This document shows, piece after piece, positions 43,088-53,088 of a stretch of 64,000 bases of DNA. Every line of letters begins with the position of its first letter. Within the stretch, counting starts at the first letter, position 1. A program made the position numbers and the translations under genes. The DNA is taken from contig WHVD01000013.1 in NCBI GenBank assembly GCA_015178975.1, forward strand, positions 868,001 to 932,000, written 5' to 3'. Origin of the DNA: Hysterangium stoloniferum. Taxonomy: Eukaryota; Basidiomycota; Agaricomycetes; Hysterangiales; Hysterangiaceae. The notes beneath the pieces were generated by a model. That model ran no database searches and was not told the DNA's origin. It saw nothing but the letters and a program-made list of their open reading frames with translations.

Positions 43088-43437
43088 TGTTAAAACTGCC
43101 TCCACTGTCTCCAAAACCTCTCCAGAACCTTCTAGAACCTTCTAGAAGCTTCCAGCATGTTCCAGGGTATTCCCAGTTCATTTCCCATGACAGCTGTCAA
43201 TCAGCTGTCACTTTGTATTCCAGCTGTCAATCAGCTGTCAGTTTCCATTCAAGCTGTCAATCAGCTGTCACTTATGACAGCTGTCAACCAGCTGTCAACC
43301 AGCTGTCACTTATGACAGCTGACAAGCCTACTGATGTATAACATATATAAGCTTGTAGTTAGTGACCTGAATAGTAACAACTTTCCTCAGACTTGTGTGT
43401 GTCATGTGTCACAGTAAGTCACAGGTCACATTTAACA
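43088..43437 (+). repeat. C2 terminal repeat (350 bp), right end of copia 1
   Basis: Follows the purine tract AGATCAGGGGGGTC. Starts TGTTAAAACTGCC and ends CACATTTAACA. Contains repeated CAGCTGTCAATCAGCTGTCA units. Solo relatives at 52082-52675 and 59573-59973, both reverse. Confidence 0.88.
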
Positions 43438-43599
43438 AGAGAAGGAATGGGTACACACACAACCTGGAGGAAACAGAGAGGAGGACAGAGAGAGAGAGAG
43501 AGAAATGGTACACACACTCACTGCAGGAAAGAGAGGATGCCAATCAGAGGAGACAAGGAGAGAAGGAAATCAATCATACACACACCTCCTGGAGGAAAG
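43438..43599. repeat. GA-rich tandem repeat, part 2
   Basis: Continuation of the 38236-38368 array after the copia element, interrupted next by the H1 nest. Confidence 0.7.
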
Positions 43600-43735
43600 T
43601 GTGAAGAGTCGATAGATTCTGACCACTTGATATACGAAGAATAGTATTTATCCAACTACTATTAGAAAGTATTGACTGTTCAGTACAATACAATAGGTTA
43701 CTAGACTGATAGTACTAGTAGAAAGACACACTACA

Positions 43736-45027
43736 TGTGAAGGGTATGCATATATGCATAATTGGACTAAGGAATAATAGTTGGATTATAGTATTTTATT
43801 ATTTACTTTTTATTTTCTTCATTTACATTTGTAAAGGGTATGCATATATGCATACCTGGACTAAGGAATAATAGCTGGATTATAGTACTTTATTATTTAC
43901 CTTTTATTTTCTTTCTTTATATTCTTTCTATATTTCGAGCACACCTTGATTTTGTAGTTCGAAGCTTTGTGTATACGTATGGGCGCTCTCGGCGCCAAAA
44001 GAGACAGACAACCTTTACCCAGCAGACACCACCTCGTAAACGACCCAGACGTCGAATAGCGAGAGGTGTCAAGGGTAACGTTTCAACTACCTTTAAAGGT
44101 AGTATTCTCTTGCATACTAACGTACTTTGGACTCGAACCGCGAAGGTCGAGTTCCAATCTAAGGTCTTTGCGCTAGTCGACATTATAGTCGACTCGCGCT
44201 ATTATTTCTTTACTCTAGATATTCAGCTTCGCATTGATTATCTATTTTACATCTAGCTACGAGTTGTACCGTGAAGGTCAACTCTTTCATTCTTTCATTC
44301 TAGCCGTCAAGAGCAACTGTACAGTTGCTCTTGTGACGCATAGTGTGTCTTCTTACTAGCACAGCTTGTCTAGTAATCTACGGTATTGTACTGTACGGTC
44401 AATATCTGCTAATAGTAGTTGAATAGACACTATTCTTCGTATATCGAACGGTCAGAATCTATCGACTCTTCACAACATTCTTTCTATATTTCGAGCATAC
44501 CCTTATTTTGTAGTTTGAAGCTTTGTGTATACGTATGGGCGCTCTCGGCACCAAACGATAGACACTTTTTACCCCACAGACACCACCTCGTAAACGACCC
44601 AGACGTCGAATAGCGAGAGGTGTCAAGGGTAATGTCTCAACTACCTATAAAGGTAGTGTTCTCTCGCATACTCACAGACTTTGGACTCGAACCGCGAAGG
44701 TCGAGTTCCACTCTAAGGTCTTTGCGCCAGTCGACATTATAGTCGACTCGCGCTATTATCCCTTTACTTTAGATATTCGGCCTCTCGTTGATTATCTATC
44801 TTACATCTAGCTACGAGTTGTACCGTGAAGGTCAACTCTTTCATTCTTCATTCTAGCCATCAAGAGCAACTATACAGTTGCTCTTGTGACGCATTGCGTG
44901 TCTCCTTACTAGTATGGCCAGTCTAGTAATCTACGGTATTGTACTGAACGGTCAATACCTGCTAGTAGTAGTTGAATAAATGCTATACTTCGTATATTGA
45001 ACGGTCAGAATCTATCGACTCTTCACA
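43736..45027 (-). mobile_element. H1 repeat, middle level, reverse; CTACA duplication
   Basis: Pieces 43736-43829 and 44475-45027. Starts TGTGAAGGGTATGC and ends GACTCTTCACA; CTACA at 43731-43735 and 45028-45032. Confidence 0.92.
43830..44474 (-). mobile_element. H1 repeat, inner level, reverse (645 bp); ACATT duplication
   Basis: Starts TGTAAAGGGTATGC and ends GACTCTTCACA; ACATT at 43825-43829 and 44475-44479. Three nested copies with three perfect duplications give a clear order of insertion. Confidence 0.93.
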
Positions 45028-45534
45028 CTACACGTCACAAGAGCAACTGTACAGTTGCTCGTGATGACTAGAACAAGAGAATAGAAGAGTTGACCTTTGC
45101 GGTACAACTCGTAGCTAGAAGTAAGAGAGATAATCAGCGAAAGACTAAATATCTAGGGTAGAGAGATAGCAGCACGAGTCGACTACAGTGTCGATAAGCG
45201 CAAAGACTTGAGAGTGGGACTTGACCTTCGTGGTTCGATTCCTACGACTATTAGTATGCGAGAAGACACTACCTTTATAGGTAACTGAGATGTTACCCTT
45301 GACACCTCTCACTATTCGACCTCTGGGTCATTACAAGGTGGTGTCTGCTGGGTAAAAAGTGTCTGTCTTGGCGCCGAGTGTGCCCATAGGTATACACAAT
45401 GCTTCAAACTAAGAAATAAAGGTATGCTCGAAAAGTAAAAGGAATTAGAGAAAGAAAATAATACTAGATAATAATGTACTATAATATGTCTAAATATTTA
45501 ATAGCCTGATCATGATATATGCATACCCTTCACA

Positions 45535-45830
45535 GAAAGAGAGAGGTGGTTCAATCAGAGTAGGATGAAGAGAGAAGGAAATAGGACACACACCTCCTGG
45601 TGGACAGAGAGAGAATGCCAATCAGCGGAGGGTGGAAAGAGAACAACCTGGAGGAAACAGAGAGGATGGAGAGAGAGAGAAAGAAAGGGTACATGCACTC
45701 ATTGCAGGAAAGAGAGAATGCCAATCAGAGGAGGATGAGGAGAGAGGGAAATCATACACACACCTCCTGGAGGAAAGAGAGAGGAGGTTCAATCAGTGTA
45801 GGATGAAGAGAGAAGGAAACAGGCCACCCT
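45535..45830. repeat. GA-rich tandem repeat, part 3
   Basis: At least two long imperfect units (CACCTCCTGG(A/T)GGA..., AATGCCAATCAG...GAGG). Short ORFs here are by-products of the repeat. Confidence 0.75.
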
Positions 45831-46083
45831 GACATGCCTGACGCCTCAGCCTTAGTGCAATACTGGCATTTGTATGAATAGTACAGCCTATTTAATTCAA
45901 ACCTAAGTAGCCAGTGAAAGCTGTGCCTCAATCACGGTAATTACAGTTCCAAAACCTTAATTTCTCTCCCTGTAGTAATGCATATTGCCGTCCTTGGCCT
46001 ATGCATTATGTATTCATTTTCCCTGCATACCAACATCGTTCCCTATACAACCCAATGCATTATTAGATTTATGCATTATGACC

Positions 46084-46108
46084 TTATGCATTATGACCTA
46101 ATCGACTG
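46084..46108 (-). repeat. Right TIR of the pogo-like transposon (25 bp)
   Basis: Ends CCTAATCGACTG, followed by TA. Subterminal TGCATTATG motifs recur just inside (46040-46100). Confidence 0.9.
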
Positions 46109-46300
46109 TATATGCTTTATTTACACTAACCTACAGGGTCTACTGTGATACTAACTTATCAGGATCTTAATGTAGTCTTAAGGATCTTGCAAGAATATTC
46201 TCAGTATTTATTTATGCCAAAAACTGGGTAGAAATTAGAATATGTGTATTCCTAATCTCAATATAACCTAAAATATTTATTACTTTAATTGATAACCAAC

Positions 46301-46704
46301 TGTGAGGAGTATGATTTTACCACAGTTTCATTATGGCAATACACTCCTTTTATTTTATTTATATTTTACACATTTTATTCATATTTTTCTATCCTTTATA
46401 TTCTTCGAATATTGCATCATTTTATTAGTTCAAAGCTTTGTGTATACTTGTGGGTGCACTTGGCACCAAATGAAACTCAGACACACTTTTACCCAAGCAC
46501 CACCACTTGTAAGACATAAACTAGGTCTACAGTGAGCGGTGATCAGGGTAACATGTCAGCTACCACATAGGTAGCATTATCTGAGCTATCTAACACTTCA
46601 GGCCTCGAACTATAGCAGTTGAGGCCTCCACTTGAATCATCCTTCTTCCCATTCTACTTATTTCTTCGTATATAGAATGGTCAGAACTTCTACCACTCTT
46701 CACA
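46301..46704 (-). mobile_element. H3 terminal repeat, reverse, slightly shortened
   Basis: Starts TGTGAGGAGTATG and ends TACCACTCTTCACA. It abuts the truncated X repeat on the left. Flanks CCAAC and GTGGT do not match, so recombination or deletion happened here. Confidence 0.82.
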
Positions 46705-46906
46705 GTGGTGATCTGGGCCAGACAGTACTTTCCCTACAAAGAAAATCTCTTTTATTTCAACTATCAAATTCTAAGTACAGAAAGCTATCTGGATTTCCTC
46801 ATATGCTGAGCATTGCAAACCTGGTTAAATAGAAGGTAACTTGAACTTCGAGCAGTCAAGTCCCTTAGAAAGGCAAATGCTCACACCTTTGTGAAGGATA
46901 CCCTGG
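46705..46906. other. Unrecognised fragment, also present inverted near 58990-59052
   Basis: The first 70 bp (GTGGTGATCTGGGCCAGAC...) match the reverse complement of the sequence just left of 59053. The plus frame reads FPYKENLFYFNYQIL, the other copy FPYEENITLRLLI. A piece of an unknown element or gene. Confidence 0.4.
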
Positions 46907-47527
46907 TGTGAGAAGTATGCTTTTACCACAGTTTCATTATGGTAAGACACTCCTTTTATTTTATTTATATTTTACACATTTTATTCATATTTTTCTATTC
47001 TTTATATTCTTTGAATATTGCACCATTTCATTAGTTCGAAGCTTTGTGTATACTTGTGGGTGCACTCGGCACCAAATGAAACTCAGACACTTTTGACCCC
47101 ATAACCACGACTTACCTAGACACCCGTTAGTGTCCTGTAAGTTGTGATTGGGGTATCGTCTCGACCGTCACGTATGGGCTTTAACTATCTACGCAGTCAG
47201 ATTTTCGAACTGTATCAGTCGAAACTCCATCTATACATATCTCAATCTGCATGGACTACATCCGTGCTACTCTATTATTTGACTCTCTTGTTACTCTTTT
47301 CTACACTCGATCAGTCATTCGGAATTGTACTTAACAGTTGATTCCCTTTATTCATTTTAGCTCTCTACTCTACTTTAGATAGCTATTTCACTCAACCATA
47401 TTGAACTAAGTAGTCAATACCCATTCGGTCTGTATTAGACTTAGACAGTCAATACATCTTCATGTCGTACCTAAATGATCAATATTCTTCATATATAGAA
47501 CAGTTAGAACTTCCACCACTCTTCACA
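46907..47527 (-). mobile_element. Mosaic H3/H2 terminal repeat (621 bp), perfect CCTGG duplication
   Basis: The left 190 bp are H3-type (TGTGAGAAGTATGC...ACTCAGACAC); the rest is H2-type (CCACGACTTACC...CTTCACA). CCTGG flanks both ends (46902-46906 and 47528-47532), so the mosaic inserted as one unit. Confidence 0.88.
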
Positions 47528-47719
47528 CCTGGTCTTCCTGCTGAGACAAGTTATGCTTGAGCATCATGGTGTCAGGGACTGGAAAACCCACCAGCCTCTG
47601 GGCCCCTGGACTCCGTCCTACATGCTCCTGACCCTCTATATTGTATAGTTACAACCGGAGTTCCCACCAGAGCCCACACATCAACTTGTTTATGCCTGAC
47701 TCTCTATACACACCCCACC

Positions 47720-48252
47720 TGTAAAGGGTCGAGTAGTTTACCACTCAATGTGCGATTGTTATCGACTAACAATAGTGCGAAGTACAATCGACTAGTAGTT
47801 TTAGGTAGTCAAGATGTAGATTACGATTGACCTTTAAGGTGCGATTGGTAGATAATTACAAGGGCGGATTGATCTTACAGTGCAATCCAACTGTGTAGCT
47901 AGCTGGGCTGATAGCCAAGTAGATAAGAGAAAGTATATATTGTGAGAGAGATAGAGTGAAGGTTTGTTTTAGACAAGACCCCGAACCAGTACTTGCGTGT
48001 GCAGGTAATGGTTGTGTCTAACATTCTCTCGTGTGACTACTACTATGACATGCACATACTTCTTGTGGGCTAGAGTGTCCACAAGTATACATGGACTCTC
48101 AAACTAGTAAAAAGAGAATACGGCCTGTATTTATGAGTGATAAAGAAGGAAATAAAAGTATAAAACATAAAAGAAATAAAGGAAATATAAAGTGGCTAAA
48201 GGGTAAGGCTTAGAGTCTTTAGTCACACTTCCTATGCGACCTATCCTTTACA
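47720..48252 (+). mobile_element. H4 solo terminal repeat (533 bp), perfect CCACC duplication
   Basis: Starts TGTAAAGGGTCGAG and ends CTATCCTTTACA; CCACC at 47715-47719 and 48253-48257. A distinct sequence from H1-H3 but with the same design: 8-bp inverted ends and serial short hairpins such as ATTGACC/GGTGCGAT. Confidence 0.9.
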
Positions 48253-48294
48253 CCACCTGTTTGCACCTAACCCTCTGTGTCTCATACACCAGTC

Positions 48295-48412
48295 CTCGGA
48301 CTCCACCAGACTCTGGACTCCAGCAGACTCCAGACTCCAGCAGACTCCAGACTCCAGCAGACTCCAGACTCCAGCAGACTCCAGACTCCAGCAGACTCTG
48401 GACTCCAGCTGT
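48295..48412. repeat. Tandem GACTCCAGCA / GACTCCA repeat
   Basis: About six copies of a 17-bp unit CTCCAGCAGACTCCAGA. The reverse-oriented G2 copy has a different local expansion (GGAGTCCGGTT, about 62156-62205). Confidence 0.85.
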
Positions 48413-48415
48413 GAG

Positions 48416-49046
48416 TGTGAAGAGTGGTAGAAGTTCTAACCGTTCTATATACAAAGAATATCGACCGTTGAAGTACAATACCACGATGTATTGACTGTCT
48501 AAGTCTAATACAGACTGAACGTGTATTGACTACTTAGTTCAATATGGTAGAGAGAAGTAGCTATCTAAAGTAAGGTAGATAGCTAGAACGAATAAGCAGA
48601 ATCGACTGGTTAAGTGCAATTCTGGACAACTGCTCAAGTGCAAGTAGAGTAGTTAGAGAGTCGAATAATAGAGTAGCGTGGATGTAGTCCACGCGAGTTG
48701 AGATAAGTATTGAGTTTTGACTGATACAGTTCAAAACTCAGTTTGAATGAGTAGCTAAAGCCCGTCTGTGACGGTCGAGACGATACACCAATCACAACTT
48801 ACAGGACACTATCGGGTGTCTGGGTAAGTCGTGGTTGCAGTGTAAAAAGTGTCTGAGTTCTAAACTACGGGCGCTAGAATACATAAGTCTGGCGTGTGTG
48901 CACCCACAAGAGTCGATGTACCGCATACATAGGTCGTCGAACTAATTATAGATGTAATAAAAGAGAGAAAATAGAAATAATAAAGGAAATATAGTAAGAG
49001 CTCATCTGACTATATTTCCTGAGTGTATTTCGCCATACCTCTCACA
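48416..49046 (+). mobile_element. H2 solo terminal repeat (631 bp)
   Basis: Starts TGTGAAGAGTGGTAGAAG and ends CCATACCTCTCACA. Flanks GTGAG and GTGCC do not match. The junction with the following ORF is repeated at 62914/62915. Confidence 0.9.
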
Positions 49047-49664
49047 GTGCCCCCCAGGTTGAAGAGCTATGTCAAAGAAGATGTCGAAGGACGCTTGGAA
49101 CTCCTCCCCATGTTAGAAATGGGAAAATACAATATCTATATGTGACAGACTGTTATAAGACCCAGGTTTGCCATCAGTTATATAAACTGTTATAAGAGCA
49201 CAAGTTGGCATCATAAGTCCATATATATATGTATATATAATCCATCATATAATACTAGACTATAGGTCCAGTAGCTCAGTGGTTAAGAGCACCTGCATAT
49301 AAAGCCAGGAGGTCCTTGGTTCAATCCCAGGCTGGGTCAATTCTTTTCTATGCCTTTAACACCCCATGCGTCCTGCGATGAACCCCCAAGGTGTAGGATA
49401 GCGTTGCCCCAGGTGAGATGCTTGGCACGAAAGGAAAGAGCGATGTCCTCCCGCCTCGAAGCGTCATTGGCGGATGTCAACCCATCTAGTTTTTGGATCG
49501 ATGAGACCCAATGACCGTAGGCCTTCTGGCGCGTTTGAATTATGGTGCGAACGCAATCAGTGGAAACGTCAGTTATACGGGCAATGAGAGGGGGTCGAGG
49601 GTGTAGTGATGGCGGGGTAGGAGTGATGAGCGGTGTGGAGCTCATGTCTCCCCCAGAGGGGATT
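49047..49664 (-). CDS. Unrecognised ORF, copy 1, cut at both ends
   Basis: Minus-strand frame with GHWVSSIQKLDGLTSANDAS, REDIALSFRAKHLTWGNAIL and HGEEFQASFDIFFDIALQPG, proline-rich near its start (TPLITPTPPSLHP). A T251 repeat interrupts it (49111-49361), gypsy C truncates it at 49665 and H2 at 49046. The second copy (62915-63386 with 63861-64000) extends further upstream. The preserved reading frame in both copies suggests a real protein, perhaps part of an element or a multicopy gene. Family not recognised. Confidence 0.45.
49111..49361 (+). mobile_element. T251 solo repeat with tRNA-like domain; perfect CCCCA duplication
   Basis: TGTTAGAAATGGG...CCTTTAACA, 251 bp; CCCCA at 49106-49110 and 49362-49366. 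tRNA-like domain at 49265-49339 (+), identical over A and B boxes to the other copies. Confidence 0.93.
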
Positions 49665-49996
49665 TGTAAGGGGACAAGTCATGCACACTTTATTTTCCCC
49701 AGATTAGTACCCTCCAGACTATGCCTTATTGTCTATTCCATTTTATTACCTCCCCATAACAGGACATCTTATTCTTTATAGGGTACATTGAACTGATGTA
49801 AGAGGGCGCTTAAAGCGTGGGAAAATACACTGCGTGCTGTATAGCTGACATGTCACATCTGGTAGAGTTTCCTTAGACTTTTCTCTTTGGATTTCCTCTA
49901 CTAGGTGAGTAGATAGTTATCTTGTATTTAGTCATTTATATATACCTTTGGATTTCCTCTACTAGTGTGATATCCACTCTTAGAGTTGCCCTTACA
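49665..49996 (+). repeat. 5' LTR of gypsy C (332 bp)
   Basis: TGTAAGG...CCTTACA inverted ends. It interrupts the unrecognised ORF just after GGATT, by comparison with the intact copy near 63270. Confidence 0.75.
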
Positions 49997-50108
49997 GTAG
50001 AAAAGTCTCACAATCTTCGAGAACTGGCCACGATTTTATTACAGGTATTAGACGGAATAAAATCACGACCCCTCCTCACACCCTTACTTCATTCAACTCA
50101 CTTTTGGG

Positions 50109-52081
50109 ATGTCTCTGCCTCCAGAGCTCGAGCAACGCTTACAGGGCATGGAACAGAACGCCCAAGACAACATCAAGGCTCTCACGGACCTTATCACCCA
50201 ACTTCAACTCACCGTCAGCAATCTCGCCAACTCTACATCCTCCTCTTCCTCAGCTGCACCTGCTACCCTCCCTCTACACCCAATTGCCCAGCCTACACCA
50301 TCTGTCGATTCGTCGGCTCGGTCGACACATCACCTGAAAGGTTCGAAACCAAGCGACTTTGACAGTAATAGAGACAGTGGCCGTAACTTCCTACACTCGT
50401 GCTACACCTACATGATGCTATGTCCCGAAGACTTCGCGGATGACAACACGCGTATTCTTTGGGTCTTGACCTTCATGAAAACCGGTCGAGCTGCAACTTG
50501 GGCAAGCGCAATTCGAAGCGGAATTCTACCCGCAGTTTGAACAGGAGGCCGCCGCCAGTCGACTCAATTCCACGGCGTATTTTCAGGGTACCAGGCATAT
50601 CGACCTTTACATCGACGAATTTCGAGAAATGGTGCGTAAGGCAGAGTACACCGGTGCCCCCGTGGCCATGGCGTTCAGAGCAGGTCTGAACCACAGCGTC
50701 GAGCGACAAGTCGCGACCATGACGGTCGGTCGACCAGGCAATGGTGACCTCGACGGCTGGTTTGAGACCGCGCGCATCGCAGCGCAAGCGCAGACGGCCA
50801 GCGACACTTTCCAGCAGTTGCTCCAGCGTCGAAACTTACCTTCGAGAACACCGGTCATTTCGTCGACGACCGGATCGCATTCGCACTCGATCCCCACACC
50901 CCCTCGCGTCAACTACGCACCGCTGCCCCCTGGACCTCCCTTCCAAACACCGTCGATGCAACGGGGATCCGCAGTCATGTTAAAGGCATAGAAAAGAACT
51001 GACCCAGCCTGGGATTGAACCAAGGACCTCCTGGCTTTATATGCAGGTGCTCTTAACCACTGAGCTACTGGACCTATAGTCTAGTATTATATGATGGATT
51101 ATATATACATATATATAAGGACTTATGATGCCAACTTGTGCTCTTATAACAGTTTATATAACTGATGGCAAACCTGGGTCTTATAACAGTCTGTCACATA
51201 TAGATATTGTATTTTCCCATTTCTAACAAGTCGGAATCGTGCCTATGCAAGTGGACCGGACTCGTCGGACCCAGCAACGCATCCCTCTCAATACCTGTCG
51301 TAGGTGTGGACAGGTGGGTCATTGGGCACGCGATTGTCCAGAGATTAGGGAAATCCTCCGTTTCCTAGCAGAAGACCCAGACGACCTGTTGGCCTTCACG
51401 CAAGATATATTGGCATTAGAGGATGCAGGCCATATTTCCAATATGGACAAGGAGTCACCCCCATTGGGACAGTCGGTGGAACAGGGTTTTCCCCCCAGCA
51501 ACGAGTGAAGGATGTGCCCTCGTTGCTTATTCATGACCAACTTCACAGTGTAATGATAGATAAGATAGAGCCCCAATACACTCCTCCTACTCATGCTGAA
51601 ACTGTGAAACCAATAGTCGTATCTAATCTCCCAAAACCCTACCTCCGTCTCCCGAAGTGGGAGCGGAGATTGCCACCCACTTACATCATATGTTCAACCC
51701 CCTCGATCAATTCCTTGTCCTTGCCGATTCAGATTCAGGCAACAGACACTGCTGAGATCCATGCCCTGAGTGCTCTTTTAGATTGTGGTGCTACAGGACT
51801 ATTCATTGACAGGGACTTTGTTAAAAGGAAGCGCCTCACCACTCGTTCCCTCACTCGTCCAATTCCAGTCCTCAATGTTGATGGCACTCACAATGAGGCA
51901 GGTGCTATCATGGAAGTAGTTGACCTCATCCTACATTATAAAGATCATTATGAGCGTGCTGTCTTTGCAGTCACTAGTTTGGGTCACCACAATATGCTTC
52001 TTGGATTCACCTGGCTGCGACAGCACAACCCAGAGGTAGATTGGTCAACAGGCAAGGTCACCATGAGTCGATGCCCATCTC
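50109..52081 (+). mobile_element. gag: Gypsy C gag and protease region, broken
   Basis: Gag begins MSLPPELEQRLQGMEQNAQ at 50109 with a coiled coil and Ser-rich linker. A capsid-like region follows (FLHSCYTYMMLCPEDFAD..., YIDEFREMVRKAEYTG...GLNHSVERQV). A CCHC knuckle CRRCGQVGHWARDC lies at about 51294-51335 and a protease with DCGATG...HNMLLGFTWL at 51780-52040. A T251 repeat (50978-51228) sits inside. Fossil. Confidence 0.85.
50978..51228 (-). mobile_element. T251 solo repeat, reverse, AGTCA/AGTCG flanks
   Basis: 251 bp, flanks AGTCA (50973-50977) and AGTCG (51229-51233). tRNA-like domain at 51000-51074 (-). Inserted in the gag of gypsy C. Confidence 0.92.
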
Positions 52082-52675
52082 TGTTAAATGTGACCTGTGA
52101 CTTACTGTGACACATGACACACTCAAGTCTGAGGAAAGTTGTTACTATTCAGGTCACTAACTACAAGCTTATATATGTTATACATCAGTAGGCTTGTCAG
52201 CTGTCAAAAGTGACAGCTGGTTGACAGTGTTAAAGGCATAGAAAAGAATTGACCCAGCCTGGGATTGAACCAAGGACCTCCTGGCTTTATATGCAGGTGC
52301 TCTTAACCACTGAGCTACTGGACCTATAGTCTAGTATTATATGATGGATTATATATACATATATATAAGGACTTATGTTGCCAACTTGTGCTCTTATAAC
52401 AGTTTATATAACTGATGGCAAACCTGGGTCTTATAACAGTCTGTCACATATAGATATTGTATTTTCCCATTTCTAACAGACAGCTGTCAGAAGTGACAGC
52501 TGATTGACAGCTTGAATGGAAACTGACAGCTGATTGACAGCTGGAATACAAAGTGACAGCTGATTGACAGCTGTCATGGGAAATGAACTGGAAATACTCT
52601 GGAACATGCTGGAAGCTTCTAGAAGGTTCTAGAAGGTTCCAGAAGGTCTTGGAGACAGTGGAGGCAGTTTTAACA
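52082..52675 (-). mobile_element. C2 solo terminal repeat, reverse, carrying a T251 repeat
   Basis: Starts TGTTAAATGTGACC and ends GCAGTTTTAACA; flanks ATCTC and ATCCC (one change). About 338 bp after removing the nested T251 and its duplication. Inserted in gypsy C. Confidence 0.88.
52228..52478 (-). mobile_element. T251 solo repeat, reverse; perfect GACAG duplication
   Basis: 251 bp; GACAG at 52223-52227 and 52479-52483. tRNA-like domain at 52250-52324 (-). Confidence 0.93.
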
Positions 52676-52762
52676 ATCCCAATGCCGGACTTGCCAACAA
52701 GAGTTAAAGGAAGAGCATCGAGCAGCTGCAAGACTTTGGGCCTGTCGTACCGGGCCATTACT

Positions 52763-53067
52763 TGTTGAAACAGTTGAATAACTCTTAACAAACACCCTGT
52801 GAGTGTAAGGAAAGTAAACACTAAGTGTATTCAACTGTGAAATAACTACATACCTGTGAGTGTGAGGAAAGTAAACACTAAGGAGACTTTCCCACACCCA
52901 CAGCGGAGTATGCTACAGGGTGCTTACCTAAGCACCTACACATCAGTTACCTTACTAGGTAACTCACTCAATACTGCACCTACAGTGCTGGGAAAAATAC
53001 TACAAATATCAGAAAAATATAGGGAACATCATAGACTATGTAAGAGCTGTAATATCATACTCTAACA
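52763..53067 (-). repeat. 3' LTR of copia 2 (305 bp)
   Basis: Minus-strand form TGTTAGAGTATG...TTTCAACA. Contains two copies of a CCTGTGAGTGTGAGGAAAG-type unit about 60 bp apart. No second copy in the window. Confidence 0.8.
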
Positions 53068-53088
53068 CTCCCACCTGACGAGACAGCT

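Larger units (their letters stand above)
38369..43437 (+). mobile_element. Ty1/copia element 1 (5069 bp), looks whole but with unlike terminal repeats
   Basis: Left repeat 38369-38619 (251 bp, tRNA-like domain), a copia-type primer site GGTTATGGGCCCC straight after it, one long gag-pol ORF, a purine tract before 43088 and a right repeat 43088-43437 (350 bp). The pentamer AGAGA flanks both ends, though the target is GA-rich. The two terminal repeats belong to different families. Both families occur alone elsewhere in the window with their own 5-bp duplications. The ORF looks undamaged, which argues for a young copy. Inserted in the GA-rich array of the pogo-like transposon. Confidence 0.85.
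43600..45534 (+). mobile_element. H1 repeat, outer level of a three-deep nest; GAAAG duplication
   Basis: Pieces 43600-43735 and 45028-45534. Starts TGTGAAGAGTCGATAG and ends ACCCTTCACA, with GAAAG at 43595-43599 and 45535-45539. Confidence 0.9.
33739..46108 (-). mobile_element. Pogo-like DNA transposon with 25-bp TIRs, enlarged by three nested insertions
   Basis: The ends CAGTCGATTAG(A/G)TCATAATG... form 25-bp inverted repeats (33739-33763 and 46084-46108) with one mismatch, flanked by TA on both sides, the target of the Tc1/mariner/pogo superfamily. Removing the H3 repeat (34065-36058), the copia element (38369-43437) and the H1 nest (43600-45534) leaves about 3.36 kb, a normal size. The transposase is on the minus strand. 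It inserted into an X-family repeat. Confidence 0.88.
32712..46300 (-). mobile_element. X-family 1.5-kb-class terminal repeat, reverse, split and truncated
   Basis: Pieces 32712-32770, 33395-33738 and 46109-46300 are collinear with the reverse of 2306-5300 and 34279-35793. It carries an H2 repeat (CTATC duplication) and a pogo-like transposon (TA duplication). The far end is cut off by an H3 repeat at 46301. Confidence 0.8.
47570..48415 (+). mobile_element. Gypsy G2 LTR, truncated, carrying an H4 repeat
   Basis: Starts TGTCAGGGACTGGAAAACCC, closely like 13722. Interrupted by 47720-48252 and cut by the H2 repeat at 48416. Its tail is a run of GACTCCAGCA-type tandem units. Confidence 0.8.
49665..52762 (+). 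mobile_element. Ty3/gypsy element C, 5' portion, broken
   Basis: 5' LTR at 49665-49996 (TGTAAGGGGAC...CCTTACA, 332 bp), then leader, Gag, zinc knuckle and protease, then interrupted by a C2 repeat and cut off by copia 2. RT, integrase and the 3' LTR are absent. Broken, with at least two insertions plus loss of the 3' half. Confidence 0.85.

Noticed and set aside
43393-43604. Glu/Arg-rich ORFs in GA-rich tracts (also 45600-45830, 38211-38453)
   Set aside because: They arise from purine-rich tandem repeats, and overlapping frames are equally open.
48411-49051. Target duplication for the H2 copy at 48416-49046
   Set aside because: Flanks GTGAG and GTGCC share only three bases; treated as a rearranged junction instead.
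49265-49339. Independent host tRNA genes (five hits)
   Set aside because: Each lies at the same offset in a 251-bp mobile repeat and has a bulged anticodon stem, so they are element-borne tRNA-like domains, not separate host genes.
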